A stretch of DNA of 64,000 nt, taken from Psychrobacter sp. Pi2-1 (lineage in GTDB: Bacteria; Pseudomonadota; Gammaproteobacteria; Pseudomonadales; Moraxellaceae). The DNA lies in NCBI RefSeq assembly GCF_904846645.1, contig NZ_CAJHBO010000008.1, positions 62,001 through 126,000 of the forward strand. Direction: 5' to 3'. The notes beneath the pieces were generated by a model. It was not told where the DNA came from. It did not search any database and was given only the letters and a program-made list of their open reading frames with translations. The position numbers and the translations under genes are program-made. How positions within the stretch are numbered: position 1 is the first letter of the stretch; the number at the start of each line of letters is the position of its first letter. Below, piece after piece: positions 9,921 through 18,755 of the stretch.

Positions 9921-9953
9921 AAAAACCCTCTTATAGTTTAAGAGGGTTTTTTT
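9921..9953 (+). terminator. rho-independent terminator after topA
   Basis: Eleven-base perfect stem (AAACCCTCTTA / TAAGAGGGTTT) with a 5-base loop and a following T run. It lies about 120 bases past the topA stop. Confidence 0.85.
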
Positions 9954-10025
9954 GTGCTCATAATATTTCTTTTAAGCCATTTCGACGTTTGCAGACTTAG
10001 CCTAAGTCCATAGGTTTGGACAGTA

Positions 10026-10583
10026 TTAGTTTTTTACGATGATACCACAACCAATACGATCGCCTGCATTACCTGAAGGCTGACTGGTATAGTCGTCAAT
10101 GCCAGCATGTACAATAAAGGCCAAACGATTTACGCTGTATTTGCCTGCTTCAGTCGCTGCGATTTTCTTATTCACATAGTTAATAGTAGCAACACCATCT
10201 TCATTAGCAGTTAAGTTTGGCAAGTCACCAGCATGACCATTCATATCATCTGGATTAGAGTGTGGCTTGTTGTCAGGGTTGAAGTGACCGCCTGCTGCTT
10301 TACCCATGACGTCACAGCTGCCTGTTTCGTGGATATGCAATGAGACAGTTCTGCCTGGCTGTAGATTAGTAAGTTTACCGTAAACTTGGACGCCACCATC
10401 AACTGGACGTAAGAAAACTTGACCAACTTCTTTCTTCTTGCCATCTACTGTTTGTATGGTTGATTTTAGCGTTGGCTGTGCTAAAGGATTGCCTGTTTGC
10501 ATTTGACTTTCTACCGTTTGGCAACCAGTCATTGCTAACGCTGAACCGCATAATAGGGTACTTGCAAGTAATGTCTTATTCAT
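10026..10583 (-). CDS. sodC: Cu/Zn superoxide dismutase, lipoprotein type
   Basis: Dismutates superoxide in the periplasm; here predicted to be lipid-anchored. The ATG at 10583 follows GGAG and gives 185 residues, preferred over an upstream TTG. The signal peptide ends in a lipobox (LAMTGCQT, Cys at about 21). The SOD_Cu core holds the metal ligands: HIHETGSC (copper His pair and the disulfide Cys), GGHFNPDNKPH (shared His and zinc ligands), NGHAGDLPNL (zinc ligands), and FIVHAGIDDY (last copper His). The end GDRIGCGII carries the active-site Arg and the second disulfide Cys. All key residues are present, so activity is expected. It is monocistronic, between topA and lon. Confidence 0.93.
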   Translation of the reverse strand: MNKTLLASTLLCGSALAMTGCQTVESQMQTGNPLAQPTLKSTIQTVDGKKKEVGQVFLRPVDGGVQVYGKLTNLQPGRTVSLHIHETGSCDVMGKAAGGHFNPDNKPHSNPDDMNGHAGDLPNLTANEDGVATINYVNKKIAATEAGKYSVNRLAFIVHAGIDDYTSQPSGNAGDRIGCGIIVKN

Positions 10584-10944
10584 TATTATCTCCAATTGTT
10601 TGAGTTGTTATCTTTAATCTTCATCAAAGCCACGAATATCTATCGTTATTGTTCTATAAAAATCGGTGTCAATATTCGTTAACATCGGAGTCAGTATAGC
10701 CAAGCTAACTCTATAGTTATTCATCAAATGCGCAACAATCAGTTAATAAATGTAAGTATCGTATGGGTTTGAAAAACGAAGTAGGATAAATAATTTTGAA
10801 ATTAAATGGCTTTAAATGTGTGAGAACCCTATTAAGAAGGCTACGAACTGCAAGCAAATGAACAATAAACAGGCATAAAAAAAGCCGCCCATCATTGTGA
10901 TGAGCGGCTTCTTAATCTATAGGACGAGTTTAATAAAGGTTTAA
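10584..10944. other. intergenic between lon and sodC
   Basis: Holds the sodC promoter region and the lon terminator (annotated). Nothing else recognisable is present in this AT-rich 361-base stretch. Confidence 0.5.
10877..10910 (-). terminator. rho-independent terminator after lon
   Basis: On the minus strand a 13-base stem (AAGCCGCTCATCA / TGATGGGCGGCTT, one mismatch) with a 3-base loop is followed by seven T. It starts about 35 bases past the lon stop. Confidence 0.85.
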
Positions 10945-13548
10945 TTAATTGTGCAGTGCTTTACCAGAGGTTTTATCAACAGTCACTTTGGCAGGTTTGA
11001 TTGGTGTTGGCATACTCACCAAAGCAACCTTTAAGATTTCCTCAATTGTGGCAACTGGCTGAATGGTTAGGCCTTCTTTCACGTTATCAGGGATATCAGC
11101 CAAATCTCGCTCATTGGTCGCTGGGATCAAGACGTGCTTGATACCGCCGCGATGTGCCGCCAGCAACTTCTCTTTAAGGCCGCCGATACGTAGGATTTTA
11201 CCGCGTAAGGTAATCTCACCTGTCATCGCAATATCTGGACGAATAGCAATACCTGTCAACGCAGAGACGAGCGCTGTCGTCAGTGCACCACCAGCCGATG
11301 GGCCGTCTTTTGGCGTGGCACCTTCTGGCATATGGACATGGACGTCTGTAGTTTTAAACGTTTCGTAGTCGATACCTAAACTATCACCGCGAGCACGAAC
11401 CACGCTCATGGCTGCGCGAATTGACTCTTTCATCACATCGCCTAGTGAACCGGTAAAGCTAAGCTCGCCTTTACCTTTCATACCGACCGCTTCGATGGTC
11501 AGTAGCTCGCCACCGACTTGTGTCCAAGCAAGGCCAGTAATACGACCAATCTCAGGCTCTTCTTCAGCCAGACCGTAGTCATACTGATGCACACCTAGAT
11601 AGTCATCGATGTTTTTGTCATCGACTGTCACTAGCTGACGCTCTGCTTTTTTCGGAGCACGCGCGCCATGAGTTTCAACCGAACCGCGAACCACTTTACG
11701 GCAAATTTTATTCACTTCACGCTCAAGGTTACGCACACCTGCTTCACGCGTATAGCTACGCACGATGCTATGCAATGCTGCTTCAACAATCTCAATTTCA
11801 CCTTCTTTAAGACCGTTTTGCTTAATCGCTTTTGGCACTAGGTATTTCTGTGCGATATTGACCTTTTCTTCTTCGGTATAACCCGGCAGACGAATAACTT
11901 CCATGCGGTCAAGCAGTGCAGGTGGAATATCCATACTGTTGGCAGTACAGATGAACATCACTTGCGACAAATCTAAGTCCATATCCAAATAATGGTCGTT
12001 AAATGTATCGTTCTGTGATGGATCCAATACTTCAAGCAACGCTGATGCTGGATCACCGCGGAAGTCTTGCGCCATCTTATCGATTTCATCCAATAAAAAC
12101 AGCGGGTTTTTGACTTCTACTTTTGCCAATGACTGAACGATTTTACCTGGCATCGCACCGATATAGGTACGGCGATGACCACGAATCTCTGCTTCATCAC
12201 GTACGCCACCAAGCGCCATACGCACAAACTTACGACCAGTGGCACGGGCAATTGATTCACCCAATGAGGTTTTACCGACACCCGGAGGACCGACAAGACA
12301 TAGAATCGGGCCACGAAGCTTTTTCACGCGTGATTGCACGGCGAGATATTCTAAGATGCGGTCTTTTACATCTTGTAGACCGTAATGGTCTTCGTCTAAT
12401 ACCGTCTTAGCTTTGTCTAGATTGATAGATACTTTGGTCGTCGCATTCCACGGTGTGTCCAAAATCCATTCAATATAGTTGCGTACCACTGACGATTCAC
12501 TTGATGCAGGTGGCATCATTTTGAGTTTTTTGAACTCTTGCTCAGCTTTTTTGCGCACGTCTTCTGGCAAGTCAGCATCTTCTAAACGCTGCTCTAGCTC
12601 AGCCACATCATCTTCACCATCGAACGCGCCGTCATTCATATCTGACAGCTCATTTTTAATGGCTTTCATCTTCTCATTCAAGAAGTATTCGCGCTGATTG
12701 TCTTCCATCTGCTGACGGACAGCATCTTGGATATCTTGTTCGATGTTTTGCTCAGCACTTTGCTTGACTAGATATTCAGTCAAGGTATTGATATGCGTTT
12801 TGATATCGTCTTCTTCTAAGAAAGACTGTTTGATATCAAGGTCCATCGATACACGAGTTGAGATGAAATAAACCAACTCAAGCAAGTCGTCGATACGCTT
12901 AGCCACACGAGTCAGCTCACGTGCATTGCGAAGTCGCGCATCTGCATAGCTTTCGAACAATGTAGTTAACGCTTGAATGGTGTTTTTCTGTTGGCTCTCA
13001 TCCATGCTGACATCGAGGTCGGCACGTTCAAATCTCGCCATCAATAAATCATCATGGCCTTCTATGTTATCGACACGAGCGCGGTATTGACCTTCGATCA
13101 ATACTTTAATGCAGTTCTCATCGCTGTCGTGTGGCATAGTGCTGACGATGCGACACACCGTACCGTACTGATACAAGTTATCTTGATCAATATCTTCGGT
13201 CAGTGAGTCTTTTTGCGCGACTACCAGTACTTTGTTGCCATACTCAGCTTGTGCCAACTCAACCGCTTTCACCGATGGCGCGCGTCCCACAAACAATGCA
13301 ATCTGCATATGTGGATAGACGACGACGTCGCGTAATGCCAGCAGTGGCAGATAGCTTTCATCTTCATTGTCTTTGACAACGTTGGATGAGGCATTTAACG
13401 CATCCGTAGATGAGCTTTCTGTCTCATTATTCGCGTCAGCACTGATGTTAGCGTCAGTGTCAGTATTTGCGTCAGACGTCGTGTCAGTGTTCAGGGCAGA
13501 TGATACATCGATGTCGATGTTGTCTTTATCAATATTATGTTCACTCAT
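10945..13548 (-). CDS. lon: ATP-dependent serine protease Lon
   Basis: Cytoplasmic AAA+ protease that degrades misfolded and regulatory proteins. The ATG at 13548 follows GAGG at good spacing and gives 867 residues; an ATG 23 codons upstream lacks this. The LON substrate domain starts at about residue 66 (YLPLLALRDVVVYPHM). Walker A (GPPGVGKTS) is near 420, and the proteolytic dyad is Ser751 (PKDGPSAGG) and Lys794 (GLKEK). Odd: the first 65 residues are an Asp/Asn/Thr/Ser-rich tail not found in E. coli Lon, where the domain begins near residue 10. The gene is monocistronic with its own terminator. The catalytic parts look intact. Confidence 0.96.
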   Translation of the reverse strand: MSEHNIDKDNIDIDVSSALNTDTTSDANTDTDANISADANNETESSSTDALNASSNVVKDNEDESYLPLLALRDVVVYPHMQIALFVGRAPSVKAVELAQAEYGNKVLVVAQKDSLTEDIDQDNLYQYGTVCRIVSTMPHDSDENCIKVLIEGQYRARVDNIEGHDDLLMARFERADLDVSMDESQQKNTIQALTTLFESYADARLRNARELTRVAKRIDDLLELVYFISTRVSMDLDIKQSFLEEDDIKTHINTLTEYLVKQSAEQNIEQDIQDAVRQQMEDNQREYFLNEKMKAIKNELSDMNDGAFDGEDDVAELEQRLEDADLPEDVRKKAEQEFKKLKMMPPASSESSVVRNYIEWILDTPWNATTKVSINLDKAKTVLDEDHYGLQDVKDRILEYLAVQSRVKKLRGPILCLVGPPGVGKTSLGESIARATGRKFVRMALGGVRDEAEIRGHRRTYIGAMPGKIVQSLAKVEVKNPLFLLDEIDKMAQDFRGDPASALLEVLDPSQNDTFNDHYLDMDLDLSQVMFICTANSMDIPPALLDRMEVIRLPGYTEEEKVNIAQKYLVPKAIKQNGLKEGEIEIVEAALHSIVRSYTREAGVRNLEREVNKICRKVVRGSVETHGARAPKKAERQLVTVDDKNIDDYLGVHQYDYGLAEEEPEIGRITGLAWTQVGGELLTIEAVGMKGKGELSFTGSLGDVMKESIRAAMSVVRARGDSLGIDYETFKTTDVHVHMPEGATPKDGPSAGGALTTALVSALTGIAIRPDIAMTGEITLRGKILRIGGLKEKLLAAHRGGIKHVLIPATNERDLADIPDNVKEGLTIQPVATIEEILKVALVSMPTPIKPAKVTVDKTSGKALHN

Positions 13549-13982
13549 ATGTTTTTCCTCGTTCCCCAGACTTGTAAAGTCAAGTTCGTGGTTCATGTTT
13601 AGATAAATGGTGCTCACGAAAAAAATTGCAAGGCTGAATGGTGAAGTCGTCTGCTTATCTTTGTTAAATAGTTGTCTGAGCGTCCAGTTATTAATGCAAT
13701 TAATATGGGTAACGATGTGTTGTCCTTAGTGTGACTGGTCTGTGAAGGATAAAGACAGTCAGAAATTATAGAAGAGGGTTTAGATGTATAGGTGATATTT
13801 GGCTAGCTATGATGATGTCTAATCGGTTCTATGCGTAGGCTTTATACCCAAAATAAGGTAAACTGGCGCGCGTCTAAAACAGGCTCTCATATTGAGACGT
13901 TTTAGACAACAGGGCGATATTCATTAGTTTCAATATTCATAGGTCTCACTAAGACCAAAGTATAAAGAACAAGGGGCAACAC
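13549..13982. other. divergent spacer between lon and the YuiF-type permease
   Basis: 434 bases containing the lon promoter region and, toward the right, two hairpins in the likely leader of the permease gene (13872-13907, annotated separately, and a small GGTCT/AGACC hairpin at 13942-13956). No heat-shock promoter could be assigned with confidence. Confidence 0.5.
13872..13907 (+). promoter_or_regulatory. long inverted repeat in the leader of the permease gene
   Basis: Nine-base perfect outer arms (GTCTAAAAC / GTTTTAGAC) enclose a further CTC/GAG pairing. The element has no T run, so it is not an ordinary terminator, and it ends 75 bases before the permease ATG. It could be an operator or an RNA structure; function is inferred only. 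Confidence 0.45.
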
Positions 13983-15344
13983 ATGGCCATCAATGCAGTA
14001 TTGCTAGCAGTTATTATTATGCTAGGACTGTCACTTTCGCGAGTGCACGTGGTGCTCAGTTTATTAATCGGGGCGCTGGCAGGTGGACTGCTAGCAGGGC
14101 TTGGTATTACTGATACGCTTAATGCTTTTCAAGAAGGCATCCGTAATGGCGCAGAAATTGCGCTGTCGTATGCACTGCTTGGGGCGTTTGCGGTAGCGAT
14201 TGCTCATTCGGGCTTGCCGCAATCGTTGGCAGGCGCGGTCATCAAGCGTATTGATGCTGCTGGCACGAGTGGCATGATTAAGTACATGCTGTTTGCAGGC
14301 CTCATTACCATGAGCTGCTTTAGCCAAAACTTAATCCCTATTCATATTGCCTTTATTCCGCTACTGGTACCGCCACTATTGTTAGCATTCAATCGCATGC
14401 AGATTGATAGACGCCTGATTGCTTGTCTGATTACGTTTGGACTGGTCACCACCTATATGTTTATTCCTTATGGCTTTGGTGATATCTATCTCAATCAGAT
14501 TATGCTAAAAAACGTGGGTGAAGCGGGCATTGATGTTGCCAATATTTCTGTGGTGCAAGCCATGGCGATTCCTGCATTGGGTATGCTAATTGGTTTGCTG
14601 GTTGCTGTATTTATCAGCTACCGTAAGCCACGCGCATATCAGCAGATTGCGATAGATCAGCAAGCGCATGATGCCGTAGTAGAAGGCGATGCATTAAGCA
14701 AAACTGCTGCTGGCGCACAGTCGCAAAGCAAGCTAAAGACACTGGTTGCACTGGCTGCTATCGTGACTGCTTTTGTGGTGCAGTTATATACTGACTCGCT
14801 ACTTCTCGGCTCGATGTTTGGCTTCGGTGTATTTATGGCGACTGGCGTAGTGAAGTGGCGTGATGCTGATGGCGTCTTTAATGATGGTATCAAACTGATG
14901 GCGATGATTGGCTTTATTATGATTACCGCGCAGGGCTTTGCTGAAGTAATGAAAGCGACTGAGCAGATTCAGCCATTGGTCGATGGGGCAGCATCACTGT
15001 TCGCTGGTAACAAAGCGATGGCGGCATTTATTATGCTACTCATCGGTTTGATTGTGACCATGGGTATCGGCTCGTCATTTTCGACCATTCCTATTTTGGC
15101 TGCGATTTATGTGCCGCTGTGTATCTCTTTAGGGTTTTCGCCGTTGGCTACTGTGGCGATTATCGGTACGGCTGGCGCGCTGGGTGATGCGGGTTCGCCT
15201 GCGTCAGATTCGACATTAGGGCCAACCTCTGGTCTAAACATTGATGGACAGCATGACCATATCAAAGATAGTGTGATACCGACTTTCTTACACTACAACA
15301 TTCCGCTACTCGCATTTGGTTGGATTGCAGCGATGGTGTTATAA
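13983..15344 (+). CDS. Na+/H+ antiporter family permease (YuiF/COG2056 type)
   Basis: Inner-membrane secondary transporter, 453 residues with about 11 hydrophobic helices. The first 60 residues (LLGLSLSRVHVVLSLLIGALAGGLLAGLG region) match the short N-terminal domain of the Na_H_antiport_2 plus Na_H_antiporter group, and the C-terminal half has the conserved GALGDAGSPASDSTLGPT segment at about 399-416. A hydrophilic loop of about 30 residues lies near 220-252. Members of this group have been predicted both as Na+/H+ antiporters and as histidine or other amino-acid permeases, so the substrate is left open. GGGG-like purine bases (AAGGGG at 13971-13976) precede the ATG. It is monocistronic, with a hairpin-bearing leader and a strong terminator. 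Confidence 0.83.
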   Translation: MAINAVLLAVIIMLGLSLSRVHVVLSLLIGALAGGLLAGLGITDTLNAFQEGIRNGAEIALSYALLGAFAVAIAHSGLPQSLAGAVIKRIDAAGTSGMIKYMLFAGLITMSCFSQNLIPIHIAFIPLLVPPLLLAFNRMQIDRRLIACLITFGLVTTYMFIPYGFGDIYLNQIMLKNVGEAGIDVANISVVQAMAIPALGMLIGLLVAVFISYRKPRAYQQIAIDQQAHDAVVEGDALSKTAAGAQSQSKLKTLVALAAIVTAFVVQLYTDSLLLGSMFGFGVFMATGVVKWRDADGVFNDGIKLMAMIGFIMITAQGFAEVMKATEQIQPLVDGAASLFAGNKAMAAFIMLLIGLIVTMGIGSSFSTIPILAAIYVPLCISLGFSPLATVAIIGTAGALGDAGSPASDSTLGPTSGLNIDGQHDHIKDSVIPTFLHYNIPLLAFGWIAAMVL

Positions 15345-15384
15345 GTGATTTGGTCAGCCCTTTAACTCAATCCAAGTATCTAAC

Positions 15385-15418
15385 AAAAAAGACGCTTATC
15401 GGTAAGCGTCTTTTTTTT
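15385..15418 (+). terminator. rho-independent terminator after the permease gene
   Basis: A 14-base perfect stem including the A and T tracts (core GACGCTTA / TAAGCGTC) with a TCGG loop. It is symmetric enough to work for the convergent minus-strand gene too. Confidence 0.88.
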
Positions 15419-15463
15419 GCATTAGTTATAGGACTGTTAGAGTAATTAAATTAAACGGTTCTC

Positions 15464-15880
15464 TTAAGTACCGATATCTTGCTTTATACTTTCTATATTT
15501 TTGCGCAACAGATATACGAAAAACAGCGTAATGAAGGGGTCATAAACATGATCTAGTCTCAAATCGCCATTGATGTATTCAACAATAGCCAACGCAAACA
15601 AAGACAGCAGAATAAAAGAAAAGCATTGAGATATAGGAACCAAAAAACGTAGAAAAGATGTGCTGCTAGAGGGCTTTATATGACGTATTTCAATATGGGT
15701 GCTAAGTGCGAAGGTATAAAATGCTGCAAGCGCTAGCAAAAAGGTTCTTAGTTCAGCAAAATCAAAGCCGTCGTAATCATAAATATAAGCCGCAGGCGTG
15801 GCCAAGAGTAATAGCATGAACAGATAAAAACAAACTTGTAGCGAAGCGGGCGACATAAACTCTTTTTTTACTTTGTCCAC
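15464..15880 (-). CDS. hypothetical small membrane protein
   Basis: Not recognised. From the GTG at 15880, which has an AGG nine bases upstream, it has 138 residues with about four hydrophobic helices: CFYLFMLLLLATPAAYIY near 17-34, a helix around 44-62, another around 78-100, and a last one near 115-127. An ATG at 15856 and a TTG at 15886 are alternative starts. The C terminus is charged (LRKNIESIKQDIG). A Fur-like half-palindrome sits just upstream (15903-15915). It is convergent with the permease gene and stands alone. Coding is likely from frame length and membrane pattern; no function can be named. Confidence 0.6.
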   Translation of the reverse strand: MDKVKKEFMSPASLQVCFYLFMLLLLATPAAYIYDYDGFDFAELRTFLLALAAFYTFALSTHIEIRHIKPSSSTSFLRFLVPISQCFSFILLSLFALAIVEYINGDLRLDHVYDPFITLFFVYLLRKNIESIKQDIGT

Positions 15881-15902
15881 GATCAACGACCTATACTGTA
15901 AT

Positions 15903-15915
15903 GATAATTATTTTC
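15903..15915 (-). promoter_or_regulatory. weak Fur-box-like site upstream of a small membrane protein
   Basis: GATAAT-T-ATTTTC agrees with the 6-1-6 Fur core in 11 of 12 arm positions (the right arm has one change from ATTATC). It lies 23 bases upstream of the GTG start of the minus-strand gene. AT-rich DNA makes chance matches common, so this is tentative. Confidence 0.35.
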
Positions 15916-16037
15916 GATAAGTATAGTTTATAGGCCATATAGAAACAATAGTTTGGCAATAAAAAGAAAACGTCAATCAAATCAAAACACCCTATAACCG
16001 CGTCTCTTCAAATTGTGCTCTATCAGTTATATATGTG

Positions 16038-16289
16038 TTATTCATCAAAATCTTTTATCTCACCATTCAAACTACTCAAAAACGCATCACTTTGCGCCAG
16101 TAGTTCGTTTAAGCGTTCTTCATTGACGAGCCGTGTCATCTCATCAGCGCTAAACGGTTGCTCTTGACTGTAGTAGCGTTGCTCTCTAGCGTCCTCATTG
16201 CCTAATGTTTGCAAATATTCATCCACACTGTCTGCACTGGAATCAGCAGCGCTAGAGTCTTTTTCAAATTTTTTATTGTTATTTTTCAT
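16038..16289 (-). CDS. hypothetical small acidic protein, coupled to the 5-FCL gene
   Basis: Not recognised; 83 residues from the ATG at 16289. This start overlaps the stop codon of the upstream cyclo-ligase gene by one base (TGATG), and AGGTGG lies at good spacing, so translational coupling is likely. The protein is hydrophilic and acidic (EKDSSAADSSADSVDEYLQ near 10-28), Glu/Gln/Tyr-rich in the middle, with a probable helix near 45-65 (EMTRLVNEERLNELLAQSDAFL) and no Cys or membrane helix. It may be a small helper or regulator of unknown target. Confidence 0.65.
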   Translation of the reverse strand: MKNNNKKFEKDSSAADSSADSVDEYLQTLGNEDAREQRYYSQEQPFSADEMTRLVNEERLNELLAQSDAFLSSLNGEIKDFDE

Positions 16290-17083
16290 CAAAACCACCT
16301 TATGCCGCTTGGGGTAATTAAGCTGTCTAAAGGCACATCCCACGGTTGACGCGCTAATTGTTCAACCACTTGAAAATCATAGCACCAGCCAATTTTTAAC
16401 GGCCTTGAAGCCCCTGAACGATAGCTGTTACCAAGCGTTGTATCATAGAACCCGCCACCCATGCCCATACGGTTGCCGTTTAGGTCTACTGCCACCAGTG
16501 GACAAATAATCACGTCTAGTTCTGAGGCCCATAATAGAGCGCGGCTGTGGTTTTGCTTCATACCTAATTGATGAATGCGAGTGGGGACATTGACCAGTTT
16601 TGAATGATAAACAGGTACAAAGCGCAATCGTTTATCATCGCTGCCATTGCTAGCACGACCAAGTGATCCGACGACTGGTAAATAAGGTAAATAGCCTAAG
16701 CGTTGACACCAGTCTAATATTAGCTGAGTAGGTAGCTCACCAAATCCATCATAATAAAGCCCAATACGTGCATGTGTAGGCAATCGCTGCTGTAGTTTGG
16801 TCAAATGTAAGCTCGCAGACTGAGCAAGTTGTCTACGTTCGCCATCAGTTAACTGGCGACGTTGGCGAGTAAAGTGCCGTCTAGGCGGATTACTGATGAC
16901 AGCTTCGGATGGTTCAGCATTTTTTGAATCCGAATTATTTGGATCAAGGTTGTTTGAATCAAAGTTATTTGGCTCAGGTCGTATTGGTTTAGGGTTCATG
17001 GTTTCAGAGTGCATAATTTTAGAGTGCATAGGTATCCCATCCAATGAAGTATTAGATTGATGATGACAGGCGTTTTTAGACAT
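16289..17083 (-). CDS. 5-formyltetrahydrofolate cyclo-ligase
   Basis: Converts 5-formyl-THF to 5,10-methenyl-THF using ATP, in folate one-carbon metabolism. The protein has 264 residues, against about 180-200 for the family. The core starts near residue 70 (RHFTRQRRQLTDGERRQLAQSA) with ARIGLYYDGFGELPTQLIL, then VICPLVAVDLNGNRMGMGGGFYDTTL, the family signature, and LKIGWCYDFQVV near the end. The first 70 residues are a low-complexity tail with Asn/Asp/Ser/Pro repeats (PNNFDSNNLDPNNSDSKN at about 38-55). Several in-frame ATGs (17029, 17014, 16999) could be the real start. The gene for a small acidic protein follows with a one-base overlap. Confidence 0.88.
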   Translation of the reverse strand: MSKNACHHQSNTSLDGIPMHSKIMHSETMNPKPIRPEPNNFDSNNLDPNNSDSKNAEPSEAVISNPPRRHFTRQRRQLTDGERRQLAQSASLHLTKLQQRLPTHARIGLYYDGFGELPTQLILDWCQRLGYLPYLPVVGSLGRASNGSDDKRLRFVPVYHSKLVNVPTRIHQLGMKQNHSRALLWASELDVIICPLVAVDLNGNRMGMGGGFYDTTLGNSYRSGASRPLKIGWCYDFQVVEQLARQPWDVPLDSLITPSGIRWF

Positions 17084-17241
17084 TCGTTTTTAGGCATCGC
17101 TCAAGGCTATTTGTGAATATTCAACACGCCCTAGTCATGCTATCATAACGCCACTTTACATCGTATTCTCCTTTATGTGCAGCAGCTGTTGCACTTTTTA
17201 CGAAGCAGTCATAAAACAACAAACCATCAAAGAGGGTAGTT

Positions 17242-18645
17242 ATGTCGACACAGAATCAGGCAACTCGTACCGAAAAAGACACCATGGGCAACGTGGAAGT
17301 CCCAGCTGACGCTTATTGGGGTGCGCAAACTCAGCGTAGCCGCGAAAACTTCAAAATCGGTGGCGAAACTTTGCCACGTCCGATGATTGAAGCAATGGCA
17401 TTGGTCAAAAAAGCCGCTGCGATTACTAATGCAAGCCTAGAGCGTATCGAAGGCGACAAGCGTGATCTCATCGTACAAGCCGCTGACGAAATCATCAATG
17501 GTGGTCTGGTCGATCAGTTTCCGTTGGTTGTATGGCAGACAGGTTCTGGCACCCAGTCAAACATGAACATGAACGAAGTATTGGCCAACCGTGCTAACGA
17601 AATCGCTGGTTCTGAGCGTGGCAGCTATACGCCAATTCACCCAAATGACCATGTAAACCATGCACAGTCTACCAACGATAGCTTCCCAACGGCGATTCGT
17701 GTGGCTGCTGCGCGTCAAATCAACAGCTTGTTGATTCCAGCGGTAAAAGCACTACGCGATACGCTAGCGGCAAAAGCCAAAGAATTTGATAGCATTGTAA
17801 AAATCGGTCGTACGCATTTACAAGACGCGACGCCTTTGACCTTAGGCCAAGAGTTCAGCGGCTATGTCAGCCAACTTGACCATTCATTGACTCGTATCGA
17901 CAACGCGCTACAAGGTCTATATGAATTGCCACTAGGCGGTACTGCGGTTGGTACTGGTCTAAATGCCCACCCTGATTATGCGGTAAAATCAGCTGAGCAA
18001 CTAGCGACTTTGACTGGCTTGCCATTCGTTACGTCACCAAACAAATTTGAAGCATTAGCAGCTCGTGATGCAGAAGTATTTGCGTCAGGCGCACTAAAAA
18101 CATTAGCGGGCAGCTTAAACAAAATCGCTAACGACGTACGTTGGTTGGCTTCAGGTCCTCGTTGTGGTCTTGGTGAGTTGACGATTCCTGAAAATGAGCC
18201 AGGTTCTTCTATCATGCCAGGCAAAGTAAACCCAACTCAGTCAGAAGCAATGACTATGGTTGTCGCTCAGGTCATGGGTAACGACACGACTATCAGCATG
18301 GCTGGCGCATCAGGTAACTTTGAGCTAAACGTGTATAAGCCAGTTATCGCGTTTAACTTGTTACAGTCTATCAAACTGCTTGGCGATGCTTGCAACAGCT
18401 TCAACGAAAACTGTGCCGTTGGTATCGAGCCAGTAAAAGACAAAATCGATGATTTCTTGCATAATTCATTGATGCTAGTCACGTCATTGAACCGTCATGT
18501 TGGTTATGAAAATGCCGCAAAAATCGCTAAGACGGCTTATAAAGAAAACAAAACTTTGAAGCAAGTGGCGGTTGAGCTAGAGCTATTAACTGAAGCTCAG
18601 TTTGATGAGTGGGTCATTCCTGCTGATATGGTACATCCTAAGTAA
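17242..18645 (+). CDS. fumC: class II fumarate hydratase (fumarase C)
   Basis: Interconverts fumarate and L-malate in the TCA cycle; iron-independent tetramer. The protein has 467 residues. An AGAGGG ribosome site precedes the ATG. The superfamily signature [11 protein letters not shown] is at 321-331. Other conserved parts: [16 protein letters not shown] near 100, [18 protein letters not shown] near 135-152 (with the substrate-site residues), and [18 protein letters not shown] near 190. The length matches class II enzymes. In this window it complements the glyoxylate enzymes GlcB and AceA. It is monocistronic, with a downstream hairpin terminator. Confidence 0.96.
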   Translation: MSTQNQATRTEKDTMGNVEVPADAYWGAQTQRSRENFKIGGETLPRPMIEAMALVKKAAAITNASLERIEGDKRDLIVQAADEIINGGLVDQFPLVVWQTGSGTQSNMNMNEVLANRANEIAGSERGSYTPIHPNDHVNHAQSTNDSFPTAIRVAAARQINSLLIPAVKALRDTLAAKAKEFDSIVKIGRTHLQDATPLTLGQEFSGYVSQLDHSLTRIDNALQGLYELPLGGTAVGTGLNAHPDYAVKSAEQLATLTGLPFVTSPNKFEALAARDAEVFASGALKTLAGSLNKIANDVRWLASGPRCGLGELTIPENEPGSSIMPGKVNPTQSEAMTMVVAQVMGNDTTISMAGASGNFELNVYKPVIAFNLLQSIKLLGDACNSFNENCAVGIEPVKDKIDDFLHNSLMLVTSLNRHVGYENAAKIAKTAYKENKTLKQVAVELELLTEAQFDEWVIPADMVHPK

Positions 18646-18672
18646 GCTATCTAATAGTTTTTTAAAATAGTA

Positions 18673-18707
18673 AAAAGACCTTGTCATGGAATGTGGCAAG
18701 GTCTTTT
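18673..18707. terminator. terminator between fumC and the orphan membrane gene (copy A)
   Basis: Eleven-base perfect arms (AAAAGACCTTG / CAAGGTCTTTT) with a 13-base loop that adds some pairing. Convergent genes could share it. It closely resembles the hairpin at 19447-19481. Confidence 0.8.
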
Positions 18708-18755
18708 CGCGTCAGAATATATATATTTTTGATTTTGTAGATATTGAAAAAATTA

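Noticed and set aside
17084-17241. 6S RNA gene expected near the 5-formyl-THF cyclo-ligase gene
   Set aside because: The spacer is 158 bases, too short for a 6S RNA, and no long closing stem or open bubble pattern is visible.
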